NCBI RefSeq assembly: GCF_029853675.1
Contig: NZ_CP122539.1
Coordinates: 2,313,001 to 2,377,000, forward strand
Source: Tenacibaculum tangerinum
GTDB taxonomy: Bacteria; Bacteroidota; Bacteroidia; Flavobacteriales; Flavobacteriaceae
Direction of reading: 5' to 3'
Length of the DNA: 64,000 nucleotides
Numbering within the stretch: the first letter of the stretch is position 1; every line of letters starts with the position of its first letter. Of the stretch, positions 8,261-16,798 are shown one piece after another. The notes below the pieces were generated by a model that was given only the letters and a program-made list of their open reading frames with translations, ran no database searches and was not told the origin of the DNA. The position numbers and the translations under genes were made by a program.

Positions 8261-8384
8261 AATACTAGTGTTTTAAATAAAGACGACACCAATTTTTTTT
8301 TGTTACAAACATAAAACTTAAAATTAACTGAATAACGGGTAAAAAATTGTTTCATATTGACTTTTCTGTTGGTTAAACACTAAT

Positions 8385-8883
8385 TACATTTGGAAATAGA
8401 GTTTTTGAATTCTCTGTAGAATTGGACGATTTTCGCAAAAAGTTTACTGCAGAAATAGAAAATTGTCTAATTTTGGAAGATTTATCTATAAAAAGGCGCA
8501 ATAAAAAAGGTAACATATCAAAAAAGGCGCAATAAAAAAGGTAACATATCAAAAAAGGCGCAATAAAAAAGGTAACATATCAGATACTGCCTTATTTCGG
8601 GTTTGCCAAATCAAACGAGAAAAACAGTATAATGCCTTAAGGGTATCGCTGAAAAAAATCTACTATGAAGTGGTTCTTTAGAGATAAAGATTACATCTCT
8701 AAAGCACTATTAGAACTACTATTTAAATATGGTATAGGAGTAAAAGCGAGAAAGAATATGAAAAATGTAGAATATATCTGGTGCAGATGCTATAGTACTG
8801 ATAAAAGAGTTCTTGCAAAACCGGTCAATGACGAAATCAAGTTATTTACATTAAAAAATCACACCAAAATATTTACAAAATAA
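8385..8883 (+). pseudogene. IS982-family transposase relic
   Basis: Scattered but ordered matches to IS982 transposases. At about 8412-8515 one frame reads VELDDFRKKFTAEIENCLIL and SIKRRNKKGNISK, like the N-terminal region. After a deletion, 8665-8883 reads FFRDKDYISKALLELLFKYG, then KARKNMKN and KRVLAKPVNDEIK, aligning with ADRGYVGKELFEQLF, KIRKNMK and KRAVIESVNDILK of the full copy at 20341-21233. The central catalytic region is gone, so it is non-functional. The 72-residue open frame at 8665 is thus a remnant, not a gene. Confidence 0.65.
8490..8581 (+). repeat. Three tandem copies of a 31-bp unit
   Basis: The unit AAAAAAGGCGCAATAAAAAA plus GGTAACATATC occurs at 8490-8519 (one A shorter), 8520-8550 and 8551-8581 with no other differences. 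It lies inside the IS982 relic and corresponds to codons for KRRNKKGNIS. The identity of the units points to recent slippage or unequal recombination. Confidence 0.9.
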
Positions 8884-8969
8884 CTTTGCAATTGGATAGT
8901 AAAAACCTACCCTAACAACATTATAACCTTTCTTACAATTTTACCGACCAACCTTCGTTTTGTAGTACG

Positions 8970-11150
8970 ATGGAAACAATAAAAGAAAAACTATTACAAC
9001 TTAAAGAGAAAAAGACCTTACGTCTTTTATTGAAATCTATAGTAATATTGCTTCTTTTTGGAGTTGTTTCAGTAATACTTTTATTTTCTTTAGTGTATTT
9101 TGAAGTGTTTGGTAAACTACCCAATAAAGAAGAGTTGACATCCATCATCAGTGAGGAGGCTTCATTAATCTATTCATCAGATGAGGTGATTATTGGGAAA
9201 CTATTTGCTGAGAATAGAACCAATGTTAAACTGTCACAAATTCCTACTCATTTAAAAGAAGCGCTAATTGCTACAGAAGACAAACGTTTTTATTCTCACA
9301 ACGGTTACGATGGCCAGAGCTATGCACGGGTTTTTTTTAGAAGTTTGTTATTACAAGATGCATCTGGAGGTGGTGGAAGTACCATTACCCAACAATTGAT
9401 TAAAAACCTCTACGGAAGGCAATATCATGGGTTTTTAAGTTTGCCTATTAATAAAATTAAAGAACTCATCATTGCTAGTCGCATAGAAAAGGTGTACAGT
9501 AAAGATGAAATCTTGTTGTTATATTTGAATTCAGTGCCTTTTGGAGAAAATGTTTTTGGCGTAGAATCCGCCGCCAATCGGTTTTTTAACAAATCTGTAA
9601 ACGAACTAAACATCGAAGAATCGGCAGTACTTGTCGGAATGTTAAAAGCCAATACCTATTACAATCCGAGATTGCATCCAGAGAATGCTAAAAAACGTCG
9701 CAATACGGTTCTTCAACTGATGAATAGCGAAACGTATTTAAGTAATGAAGATACAAACAGTCTACAAAAACTTCCTATTGTTCTTCACTACAACAACCTA
9801 AATTCAAATGCAACAGCCGGTTATTTTACCTATCAGGTAAAGAAAAAAGCCATGGAGCTTATAAAAACTGTTAATGAAACTTCAAACAGTAATTACAATT
9901 TAGAAACCGATGGTTTAAAAATTTATACGACGCTGAATTACGATATGCAACAAATTGCAGAAAAAGCTGTAAAAAAACAGCTTATCATCAAGCAACAACA
10001 ATTAGACAAGGAATTGGCATCGAACAAGTTAAAAAATAAATGGTTACATAAGAAACAGTTTACAGAAAACGATAAACATAAGAGAACTATGCAACTGTTC
10101 GACTGGGACAGCACAAAAACCATTACTGGTAACAAAATTGACAGTCTTTGGTATTATGATAAAATGTTGAATGCCGCTGTTTTGATTACGAATCCGAAAA
10201 ATGGAGCGGTGATCAGTTGGGTGGGCGGTAATAATTTTAACACGCTTCCTTTTGATATGGTATTATCACACCGCCAGATAGCCTCAGCTTTTAAACCATT
10301 TTTGTATGCAACGGCTTTAGAAAATGGCATTTCTCCTTGTGATTATTTTGAAAATGAAGAAAAAACATATCCCAAATACGAAAACTGGAAACCACAAAAT
10401 GCCGACCACAGCTCCACTCCCGATAAAAAAGTTGCTCTCTGGTATGCCTTGATTCAATCGATGAACATTCCTAGTGTAAATTTGTATTTTAAACTAGAAA
10501 AAGAATGGTTGATTGACACGTGTAAAAAATTGCAGTTCCCAGAAATCACAGACGATGCTCCTTCAATTGCTTTAGGAACCTTAGATGTATCGTTGTTAGA
10601 AGCGACTAGAGCCTACGGTGCATTTGCAAATAAAGGAGAAATGAAAGATGTATACATGATTCAGAAAATTACCGATAAGGAAGGAAACATTATTTATGAA
10701 GAAATCCCACAAAAAGCTGAACAAATATTTACCAAAGAAAGTACGCAAACCCTAACGACCATTTTACAACAAGCGGTGGAACAAGGAACAGGAAATAGTA
10801 TCAGAAACACCTATAACATTAAGAGTCCGCTAGCAGGCAAAACGGGTACTGCTCAAAATTATACCAATGCTTGGTTTATGGCATATACTCCGAATATCGT
10901 ACTTGGAACTTGGGTTGGAACTTCCAAAAACGATGTCCATTTTACGAGCGGAAAGGGTTCAGGTTCTTCTTTAGCATTACCTATTGTAGCAAACATTCTT
11001 AAAGAGATTGAAAATAACCCTGAATTAAATGAACAATACCTAACTCCATTCGACATTCCTGAAGAGATTTCTTCCAAAATCGACTGCGCTCCTTATAGAG
11101 AAAAGGGAATTAAAGGCTTTTTCAATCGACTTTTTGGGAAGAAGAAATAA
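8970..11150 (+). CDS. Penicillin-binding protein 1A (bifunctional transglycosylase/transpeptidase)
   Basis: 726 residues. Residues 1-22 are cytoplasmic and charged, 23-47 form the membrane anchor. The GT51 glycosyltransferase domain follows, with catalytic Glu in ATEDKRFYSHNG (E103) and GGSTITQQLIKNLYGR (about 136-150). The transpeptidase domain carries the serine motif SAFK (S439, K442), SMN (497-499) and KTGT (624-627). Together these polymerise and cross-link peptidoglycan in the periplasm. The ATG at 8970 places the charged tail before the anchor and is well suited. It appears monocistronic. Confidence 0.93.
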   Translation: METIKEKLLQLKEKKTLRLLLKSIVILLLFGVVSVILLFSLVYFEVFGKLPNKEELTSIISEEASLIYSSDEVIIGKLFAENRTNVKLSQIPTHLKEALIATEDKRFYSHNGYDGQSYARVFFRSLLLQDASGGGGSTITQQLIKNLYGRQYHGFLSLPINKIKELIIASRIEKVYSKDEILLLYLNSVPFGENVFGVESAANRFFNKSVNELNIEESAVLVGMLKANTYYNPRLHPENAKKRRNTVLQLMNSETYLSNEDTNSLQKLPIVLHYNNLNSNATAGYFTYQVKKKAMELIKTVNETSNSNYNLETDGLKIYTTLNYDMQQIAEKAVKKQLIIKQQQLDKELASNKLKNKWLHKKQFTENDKHKRTMQLFDWDSTKTITGNKIDSLWYYDKMLNAAVLITNPKNGAVISWVGGNNFNTLPFDMVLSHRQIASAFKPFLYATALENGISPCDYFENEEKTYPKYENWKPQNADHSSTPDKKVALWYALIQSMNIPSVNLYFKLEKEWLIDTCKKLQFPEITDDAPSIALGTLDVSLLEATRAYGAFANKGEMKDVYMIQKITDKEGNIIYEEIPQKAEQIFTKESTQTLTTILQQAVEQGTGNSIRNTYNIKSPLAGKTGTAQNYTNAWFMAYTPNIVLGTWVGTSKNDVHFTSGKGSGSSLALPIVANILKEIENNPELNEQYLTPFDIPEEISSKIDCAPYREKGIKGFFNRLFGKKK

Positions 11151-11174
11151 TATCATTTATAATTACTATTTTCA

Positions 11175-12091
11175 TTAATCTACCCAATGAAAATACTTTT
11201 CTTTAATTTTTTCTTTATTCATTTTTAAGTTCTCTATAAAAGCTTTGGCTACTGGAGATAAATTCTTTTTTTCAGCCATACCAAATTCCATTGTGTCATT
11301 ATTGGCAACCCTTTATAGGGAATAACTGTAATTTCTCCTTTTTCTACAGCGTTTCTAATTCCAATCATGGGCATAATAGAATATCCTAAACCTGCAATTA
11401 CTGCCTGTTTTAATGCTTCGTTAGAAGTGAGTTCTATTTTTTTAGTCACAGGTAAATTTCTACCCTGAATAAAAGCTTCCATAGAATTTCGTGTAGCTGA
11501 ACCTCGTTCTCTATAAAGCAACGGTTGTTCTTTAAATATGAGTTCTTTTGCTCCTTTACGTTCTCGTTCTCTTTCCGTTCCTCCAACTAAGTACAAACTA
11601 TTTTGTATAAGCGGTAATCTTTCTAAAGAAAGATGATCTGGCAATACTGAAACCAAGGCAAAATCTACCTTATTTTCTTCTAAATCTTCTACTACTTTTA
11701 GCTTATTGGTTACGTCAATTGAAAACTCAATTCCAGGATGTGCATTCACAAAGTCTGAAAGATAATACGGCATTACATACTTTCCTGTAGAAACCACTGC
11801 AATTGAAAGTTTCCCTGCAAGTTTTCCTTGGTAACGATTCGTCTTGTACTCTATTGCCTCAACCTCATCCAATATAACTCGTGCTGCTTGCGCTATTTCT
11901 TCTCCAAAAGCAGTTACGTACAACTTTCTTCCCACAACTTCTGTTAACGGAATAGGAAATTGTTCTTGAAATTTTTTTAATTGAATAGATACCGCTGGTT
12001 GCGTAAGGAATAAAGATTCAGAAGCTCTGGTAATACTCCTTTTATTAACAATTTCTACAAATACTTGAAGTTGATGCAGTGTATATTTCAT
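11175..12091 (-). CDS. LysR-family regulator (CbbR/CmpR-like), frameshifted near its C-terminus
   Basis: N-terminal winged HTH (LHQLQVFVEIVNKRSITRAS, LTQPAVSIQLKKFQ) followed by a LysR substrate-binding domain (STGKYVMPYYLSDF, LTSNEALKQAVIAGLGYSIM). It is divergent from the SbtA bicarbonate permease 139 bases away and is the natural candidate for its regulator. As read, the frame stops at 11249, giving 280 residues ending WLKKRIYLQ. One extra A in the seven-base run at 11266-11272 restores KKNLSPVAKAFIENLKMNKE and a stop at 11175-11177, a normal LysR ending. The break is probably a homopolymer error. Start is ATG at 12091; an upstream GTG would add only two residues. Confidence 0.85.
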
Positions 12092-12100
12092 AAACACTTT

Positions 12101-12115
12101 TTATGTTGTACATAA
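12101..12115. promoter_or_regulatory. Candidate LysR operator between the regulator and sbtA
   Basis: TTATGTTGTACATAA is a palindrome (TTATGT/ACATAA around TGT) that contains the T-N11-A pattern of LysR-type boxes. It lies in the divergent intergenic region, ten bases before the regulator's start, where autoregulation would place it. Confidence 0.5.
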
Positions 12116-12230
12116 CAAATATAAATAAAAATATATGAACAACTCGTTGCATATTTGCACTGCAAAAATATTGTAGCCATGATATTTTATATGGTGAAAA
12201 GTATAGATAATTCTTTACTAAATTAATTTT

Positions 12231-13193
12231 ATGGATTTAAACTTATTATTTGACAATCTTACCAATCCTGCACTCTTATTTTTTGTACTTGGTATCTTGG
12301 CATCTCAATTAAAAAGTGATCTCGAAATTCCGAAAAACTCTTCTAAGTTTATCTCACTGTACCTCTTACTCGCGATTGGTTTTAAGGGCGGACAAGAATT
12401 AGCACACAGTGTGTACAGTGCAGATATTATCTATGCCGTAATCGCTGGTTTAGTCCTAGCACTTGTAGTTCCTTTATATACTTTTTACATACTTCGCCTA
12501 AAATTCAATGTAGAAAATTCAGGAGCCATAGCTGCCGCTTATGGTTCGGTTAGTGCGGTAACTTTTGTAACTGCAGTCAGTTTTTTAGAAATGAAACAAA
12601 TTGAGTTTGGAGGGCATATGGTTGCTGTCATGGCTTTGATGGAGGCTCCTTCCATTATTATTGGAGTACTTTTAATACGCATATATTCTAATGGTAACCA
12701 TTCTAGTAAAGAATTGTTTGCTCTTGTTAAACATGCCATAACCAACGGAAGTGTACTCCTTATTTTAGGCAGTTTAGTAATTGGATTTATTGCTAGTGAT
12801 GCACAAGCTGAAGGGATAAAGCCTTTTACTACCGATATCTTTAAAGGATTTTTAGCTGTATTCTTGCTAGATATGGGAATTACGAGTGGTAAAAAAATTA
12901 AAACATTACTCAACAAAGGATGGTTTGCCTTGTTGTTTGCCATTGTAATACCCATAATTAATGGGGTGTTGATTGCCAAAATATCGGGTCTTTTTCTAAC
13001 CACCGTAGGAGATCGATTTTTACTTGCCATACTAGCAGCCAGTGCATCTTACATCGCCGTACCCGCAGCGATGCGTATAGCAGCTCCCAAGGCAAACCCT
13101 AGTTTGTATTTACCCATGGCTTTAGCAATAACGTTTCCCTTTAACATTACTTTGGGTATGCCACTGTATATGTATATAATTCAAAATTTGTAG
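12231..13193 (+). CDS. sbtA: SbtA-family sodium-dependent bicarbonate permease
   Basis: 320 residues, almost entirely hydrophobic, with about ten membrane helices. The family pattern is seen in LTNPALLFFVLGILASQLKS, KFISLYLLLAIGFKGG, AAAYGSVSAVTFVTA and LDMGITSG, where SGAIAAAYGSVSAVTF is the conserved core of SbtA (formerly DUF897). In cyanobacteria SbtA imports bicarbonate with sodium; in heterotrophic Flavobacteria a role in anaplerotic carbon fixation is assumed. No PII-like SbtB is adjacent. The divergent LysR regulator resembles those that sense carbon status. A terminator follows. Confidence 0.88.
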   Translation: MDLNLLFDNLTNPALLFFVLGILASQLKSDLEIPKNSSKFISLYLLLAIGFKGGQELAHSVYSADIIYAVIAGLVLALVVPLYTFYILRLKFNVENSGAIAAAYGSVSAVTFVTAVSFLEMKQIEFGGHMVAVMALMEAPSIIIGVLLIRIYSNGNHSSKELFALVKHAITNGSVLLILGSLVIGFIASDAQAEGIKPFTTDIFKGFLAVFLLDMGITSGKKIKTLLNKGWFALLFAIVIPIINGVLIAKISGLFLTTVGDRFLLAILAASASYIAVPAAMRIAAPKANPSLYLPMALAITFPFNITLGMPLYMYIIQNL

Positions 13194-13224
13194 TGTTAAT
13201 TTAGTAAATTGCTAAACCAAGCTT

Positions 13225-13262
13225 TGTATAACCGTAATTGATAATTGTGGTTATACTTTTTT
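13225..13262 (+). terminator. Terminator after sbtA
   Basis: GTATAACC (13226-13233) pairs with GGTTATAC (13249-13256), followed by TTTTTT. It separates sbtA from the convergent radA. Confidence 0.8.
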
Positions 13263-13272
13263 ACAGTAACAA

Positions 13273-14634
13273 CTAGGCGAATAGTGTAGCAAAAGCCTCT
13301 TCAATTTTACTCACTAAAATTAGTTTTATCGAATGATTTTTACTGGTAATTTTATTATATTTTGATGTTACAAAGGTTGTATAGCCTAGTTTTTCAGCTT
13401 CTGTAATACGTTGGTCTATTTTAGATACAGGACGAATCTCACCCGCTAAACCAACCTCTGCAGCAAAACACACATCGGGGCTAATTGCCAAATCTTGATT
13501 TGACGATAAAATGGCTGCCACCACGGCTAAATCTATTGCAGGGTCGTCTACATAAATTCCACCTGTAACATTTAAAAACACATCTTTTGCTCCTAGTTTG
13601 AATCCCGCTCGTTTTTCTAGTACGGCTAAAATCATATGTAGGCGTTTTAGATTATAGCCTGTGGTGGTTCGTTGGGGTGTTCCGTAGACGGCTGTTGAAA
13701 CCAAAGCCTGAATCTCAATCATTAACGGACGAATACCTTCTAATGTAGATGCAATGGCTGTTCCGCTTAAATCGGCATCTTTTTTTGAGATTAATATTTC
13801 AGAAGGATTTGAGACCTCTCGCAATCCGTCCGATAACATTTCGTAGATTCCTAATTCGGCAGTGGATCCAAAACGGTTTTTTTGTGAACGTAGAATTCGA
13901 TAGGTATGATTTCGGTCTCCTTCAAATTGCAATACCACATCGACCATATGTTCTAAAATCTTGGGACCTGCAATATGTCCTTCCTTATTAATATGTCCGA
14001 TTAACAATACAGGAGTCGCAGTTTCTTTGGCAAATTTTATCAATTCTGCGGAAGTTTCTCGTATTTGTGAAATACTTCCTGGCGAAGCTTCAATGGTGTT
14101 GGTATGCAAGGTTTGAATAGAATCAATTACCAATACCTCGGGTTGTACTTCTTCAATATTTTTGAAAATCTGCTGGGTATTGGTCTCCGTTAAAATTAAG
14201 CAGTTGGAGTTGGTTCCATTCAAACGTTCTGCTCGCATTTTTATTTGCGACTGACTTTCTTCCCCAGAAACGTACAATACTTTCTGCGGAATTTGTAAGG
14301 CAATTTGTAATAACAATGTAGATTTACCAATACCTGGTTCTCCACCTAACAACACCACCGCTCCTTTGACCAATCCACCACCTAAAACGGTATCTAATTC
14401 TTGATTTTGAGTACCAAAACGTTCTTCTGGATTCAGTTGAATTTCTTCAACTCTAAGTGGTTTTGCTACTCTTTTTGGGGAGTTCGATGGTGATTTCCAG
14501 TTCCTTTTTTCTTCTTTTTGAATGACTTCTTCCACAATCGTATTCCATTGTTTACATGAGCCACATTGTCCTACCCACTGTGCGTGTTGTGCGCCACAGT
14601 TTTGACAGAAAAAAGTTGTTTTGGTTTTTGCCAT
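13273..14634 (-). CDS. radA: DNA repair protein RadA
   Basis: 453 residues from the ATG at 14632-14634 (MAKTKTTFFCQNCG); the frame is open a little further upstream but the conserved protein begins here. Order: N-terminal C4 zinc finger (CQNCG and CGSC), RecA-like ATPase with Walker A GGEPGIGKST, the RadA-specific SQKNRFGSTAELG motif, and the C-terminal Lon-protease-like domain (NVTGGIYVDDPAIDLAVVAA). RadA is a DnaB-like helicase that drives branch migration in recombinational repair and natural transformation; dprA is also in this window. Confidence 0.95.
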   Translation of the reverse strand: MAKTKTTFFCQNCGAQHAQWVGQCGSCKQWNTIVEEVIQKEEKRNWKSPSNSPKRVAKPLRVEEIQLNPEERFGTQNQELDTVLGGGLVKGAVVLLGGEPGIGKSTLLLQIALQIPQKVLYVSGEESQSQIKMRAERLNGTNSNCLILTETNTQQIFKNIEEVQPEVLVIDSIQTLHTNTIEASPGSISQIRETSAELIKFAKETATPVLLIGHINKEGHIAGPKILEHMVDVVLQFEGDRNHTYRILRSQKNRFGSTAELGIYEMLSDGLREVSNPSEILISKKDADLSGTAIASTLEGIRPLMIEIQALVSTAVYGTPQRTTTGYNLKRLHMILAVLEKRAGFKLGAKDVFLNVTGGIYVDDPAIDLAVVAAILSSNQDLAISPDVCFAAEVGLAGEIRPVSKIDQRITEAEKLGYTTFVTSKYNKITSKNHSIKLILVSKIEEAFATLFA

Positions 14635-14703
14635 TTTTTGAGTTTGAAAGTATACAGAGTTTAAAAGTTGGAAAGTTACAAAGTTTTGTTTAGGTATCAG
14701 CAA

Positions 14704-14735
14704 TTAAAAACAGCCCACCAAATGGCAGGCTGTGT
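14704..14735 (-). terminator. Terminator of the molybdenum-cofactor cluster
   Basis: ACAGCC (14710-14715) pairs with GGCTGT (14728-14733). Read on the minus strand the stem is followed by a run of T (AAAAA at 14706-14710 on the plus strand). It lies between mobA and radA, both on the minus strand. Confidence 0.75.
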
Positions 14736-14776
14736 TAACAAAAAAATAAATCTTCTTGGTATAGAACCTTTATTTT

Positions 14777-15895
14777 TTATGAGTTGAGTTCTCTTTTTGC
14801 TTCTTTAAAATCTTTAGGAGTATTGATATTTCTAATCAAATCATCTTCAACCTCAACAATTTCAACATCAGAATTAATGAGCATTTTTCTGGGGCATGAG
14901 TAGCCTTGTGCCAAGTATTGCAATAATTTTCCGTAGGCTTTAGGTTCGTACAAGGCAATTAAAGGCTCGGGAAAATCTTTGTTGCTTCCCTTAATGGCTG
15001 TAGCAATCTTACTCGGATTTCTTTTTTGTAACAATAATGTAATAAGTTCTTCATTTACAAAAGGAAGATCGGTCGCCAAGACTAACCAAGCGGTATTCGG
15101 GTCTTTTTGAAAAGCAGTACAAATGCCTCCAAAAGGTCCTAAATTTAAAAAGGTATCTGGAATTTCATGGGTCGTTTCGAGCGAAATCGAATAATCTCTA
15201 ACAGAATAATACGTTTCTAAAGAACAGCTTTCTAATAATTCTTTCGCATGTTCTTTTTGGGGTTTTCCAAAATAATCTAACTCCGATTTATCGGTACCCA
15301 TTCGAGTGCTTTTTCCGCCTATCAATACCAAACCTTTAACTGGAGCAATGTTTTCTTTAATAAGATGATGAATATGATTAGATATCTTATCAATTTCATT
15401 AATTGTATACGAAGTACTATTTTTTATGTTTGGAAAGCGTTCTAACAAGCAATCAAAATATCTTGAGTTTTCACTCAATTTAACCACAAATTGAATGTTA
15501 GTCAATTGGTCTAGTCGTTTTTTTACAGAAGCTTCTTTTTCATCATCTAAAATCAGTATTTGCTTAGCTCCTTGGTAGTGATTTCCGTTAATAAACACCA
15601 AATCATGGTTATAAAACTGCAAACGTTGTTCGTATTTGTTTATAGAAGAAGTAGTGTTAATGTGTAAATTTCCTTCGTGATGAAAGGTGTATTCAGTCAA
15701 CGTGTTTTGCTGAAGATCTTTGGCGTGTGAAGCATCAAAATACCCTAAGTTATACTGTGATAATTTTTTTGAGACGTCGTTCACTAAGTCGGCTATAACT
15801 CCGCATTTTGTTCCTAAAATAGCAACTTCGTTCGGAGCAAAATTATCCGTGTGTTTTTTCACTAGATTGGTATGTTTGGTGTGTTTTTTATCCAT
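14777..15895 (-). CDS. mobA: MobA-like molybdenum cofactor guanylyltransferase with an extra N-terminal domain
   Basis: 372 residues, nearly twice the usual length of MobA. The C-terminal half, from about residue 187, is the nucleotidyltransferase: LVLIGGKSTRMGTDKSEL (signature GGxSxRMGxDK), LGPFGGICTAF and LATDLPFVNEE. The N-terminal 185 residues look like a MobB-type P-loop fold (VAILGTKCGVIADLVNDV), but the Walker A lysine-threonine is not present, so it may have lost GTP binding. MobA transfers GMP to molybdopterin. It overlaps moaC by eight bases, showing tight coupling. It is the last gene of the cluster before the terminator. Confidence 0.82.
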   Translation of the reverse strand: MDKKHTKHTNLVKKHTDNFAPNEVAILGTKCGVIADLVNDVSKKLSQYNLGYFDASHAKDLQQNTLTEYTFHHEGNLHINTTSSINKYEQRLQFYNHDLVFINGNHYQGAKQILILDDEKEASVKKRLDQLTNIQFVVKLSENSRYFDCLLERFPNIKNSTSYTINEIDKISNHIHHLIKENIAPVKGLVLIGGKSTRMGTDKSELDYFGKPQKEHAKELLESCSLETYYSVRDYSISLETTHEIPDTFLNLGPFGGICTAFQKDPNTAWLVLATDLPFVNEELITLLLQKRNPSKIATAIKGSNKDFPEPLIALYEPKAYGKLLQYLAQGYSCPRKMLINSDVEIVEVEDDLIRNINTPKDFKEAKRELNS

Positions 15896-16364
15896 TGTTA
15901 ATATCCGATTTTCCGCCTGTTTTTTCTACTAATTTTACTTCTTTAATAATCATTTTTTGACTGATAGCTTTACACATATCATAAATGGTTAAGCACGTTG
16001 CAGATGCTCCTGTAAGGGCTTCCATTTCTACGCCTGTTTTGCCTTCGATGGTTACCTCACAAAAAACCTCCACATGCTCATTGTCTATAATATTGATATC
16101 AATAGCTACTCCGTTGATTAACAAAGGATGACACATCGGTATGATATCTGAGGTTTTTTTTACAGCTTGAATCCCCGCAATAATGGCCGTTTGAAAAACA
16201 GGTCCTTTTTTGGTGATAAGCTCACTGTTCGTAAAATGACTGATAATTTCTGAACCTAAAAACATGGTTGCTTTCGCAATAGCCGTACGTTTGGTGATTT
16301 TTTTATCAGAAACATTAACCATTTTAGGTTGGTTTTGCTCGTTGATGTGCGAAAAGTTGCTCAC
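15888..16364 (-). CDS. moaC: Cyclic pyranopterin monophosphate synthase MoaC
   Basis: 158 residues with FSHINEQNQPKMVNVSDK at the N-terminus, the active-site region IPMCHPLLINGVAID and VEMEALTGASATCLTIYD. MoaC converts the MoaA product to cyclic pyranopterin monophosphate. The conserved N-terminus requires the GTG at 16362-16364 as start; the first ATG (16320-16322) would remove it. The gene overlaps mobA by eight bases. It lies 40 bases after the four-helix-bundle gene. Confidence 0.93.
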   Translation of the reverse strand: MSNFSHINEQNQPKMVNVSDKKITKRTAIAKATMFLGSEIISHFTNSELITKKGPVFQTAIIAGIQAVKKTSDIIPMCHPLLINGVAIDINIIDNEHVEVFCEVTIEGKTGVEMEALTGASATCLTIYDMCKAISQKMIIKEVKLVEKTGGKSDINNG

Positions 16365-16404
16365 TTTGTTTAGTGTTTAGTTGTTAATGTTGAGTGTTTA
16401 GTGT

Positions 16405-16761
16405 TTAGTTCTTAGTTAGGTTTTGTTGTGAGGTTTTTACAATTGCTGTTAATAATCTAATCAATTCATGAATATCTGAAAGCATGTCCGTCACATCAAT
16501 ATTTGTTAAATCACTTTCTTTTAATAAACGTAGCCAGTAGTTAGTTTCTCTTGCTTCTTTTGAAGAGATAGACATTTTAGCTATAAAGTCTTTTTTACTT
16601 TGCCCTCCTAAAGCCTCTTCTATATTGGCTCCAATTGAAGTTCCACTTCTTAGAAGCTGTTTAGAAATTATGTATTCGTTTTCAGAAGACAGTTTTTTAT
16701 AAAGTGTAATTATTTTAAGTGAAAACTGAAAACTTTTTTCTTGTACAAGGCTCTTTTTCAT
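16405..16761 (-). CDS. Four-helix-bundle protein (23S rRNA IVP-like, TIGR02436 type)
   Basis: 118 residues with the pattern FQFSLKIITLYKKL, ISKQLLRSGTSIGANIEEA and SSKEARETNYWLRLLKES, which is typical of the small four-helix-bundle family first described from intervening sequences in 23S rRNA genes. Its function is unknown. Here it is inserted between moeA and moaC, away from any rRNA, with low-complexity GTTTAGTGTTTAG repeats just downstream. That setting suggests a passenger rather than a cofactor-synthesis gene. Confidence 0.82.
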   Translation of the reverse strand: MKKSLVQEKSFQFSLKIITLYKKLSSENEYIISKQLLRSGTSIGANIEEALGGQSKKDFIAKMSISSKEARETNYWLRLLKESDLTNIDVTDMLSDIHELIRLLTAIVKTSQQNLTKN

Positions 16762-16798
16762 AACTTAAAATTAAGAATTTAAAACTAAACATTGATAA

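Noticed and set aside
8490..8581. Three repeats of 31 bp as a possible CRISPR array
   Set aside because: The units are directly abutting with no spacers and correspond to transposase codons, and no cas gene is present.
8665..8883. A 72-residue open frame as a small gene
   Set aside because: It aligns with the C-terminal third of IS982 transposase and lacks the catalytic core, so it is a relic.
12539..13030. A 163-residue open frame antisense to sbtA
   Set aside because: It mirrors the hydrophobic codons of sbtA and has no independent support.
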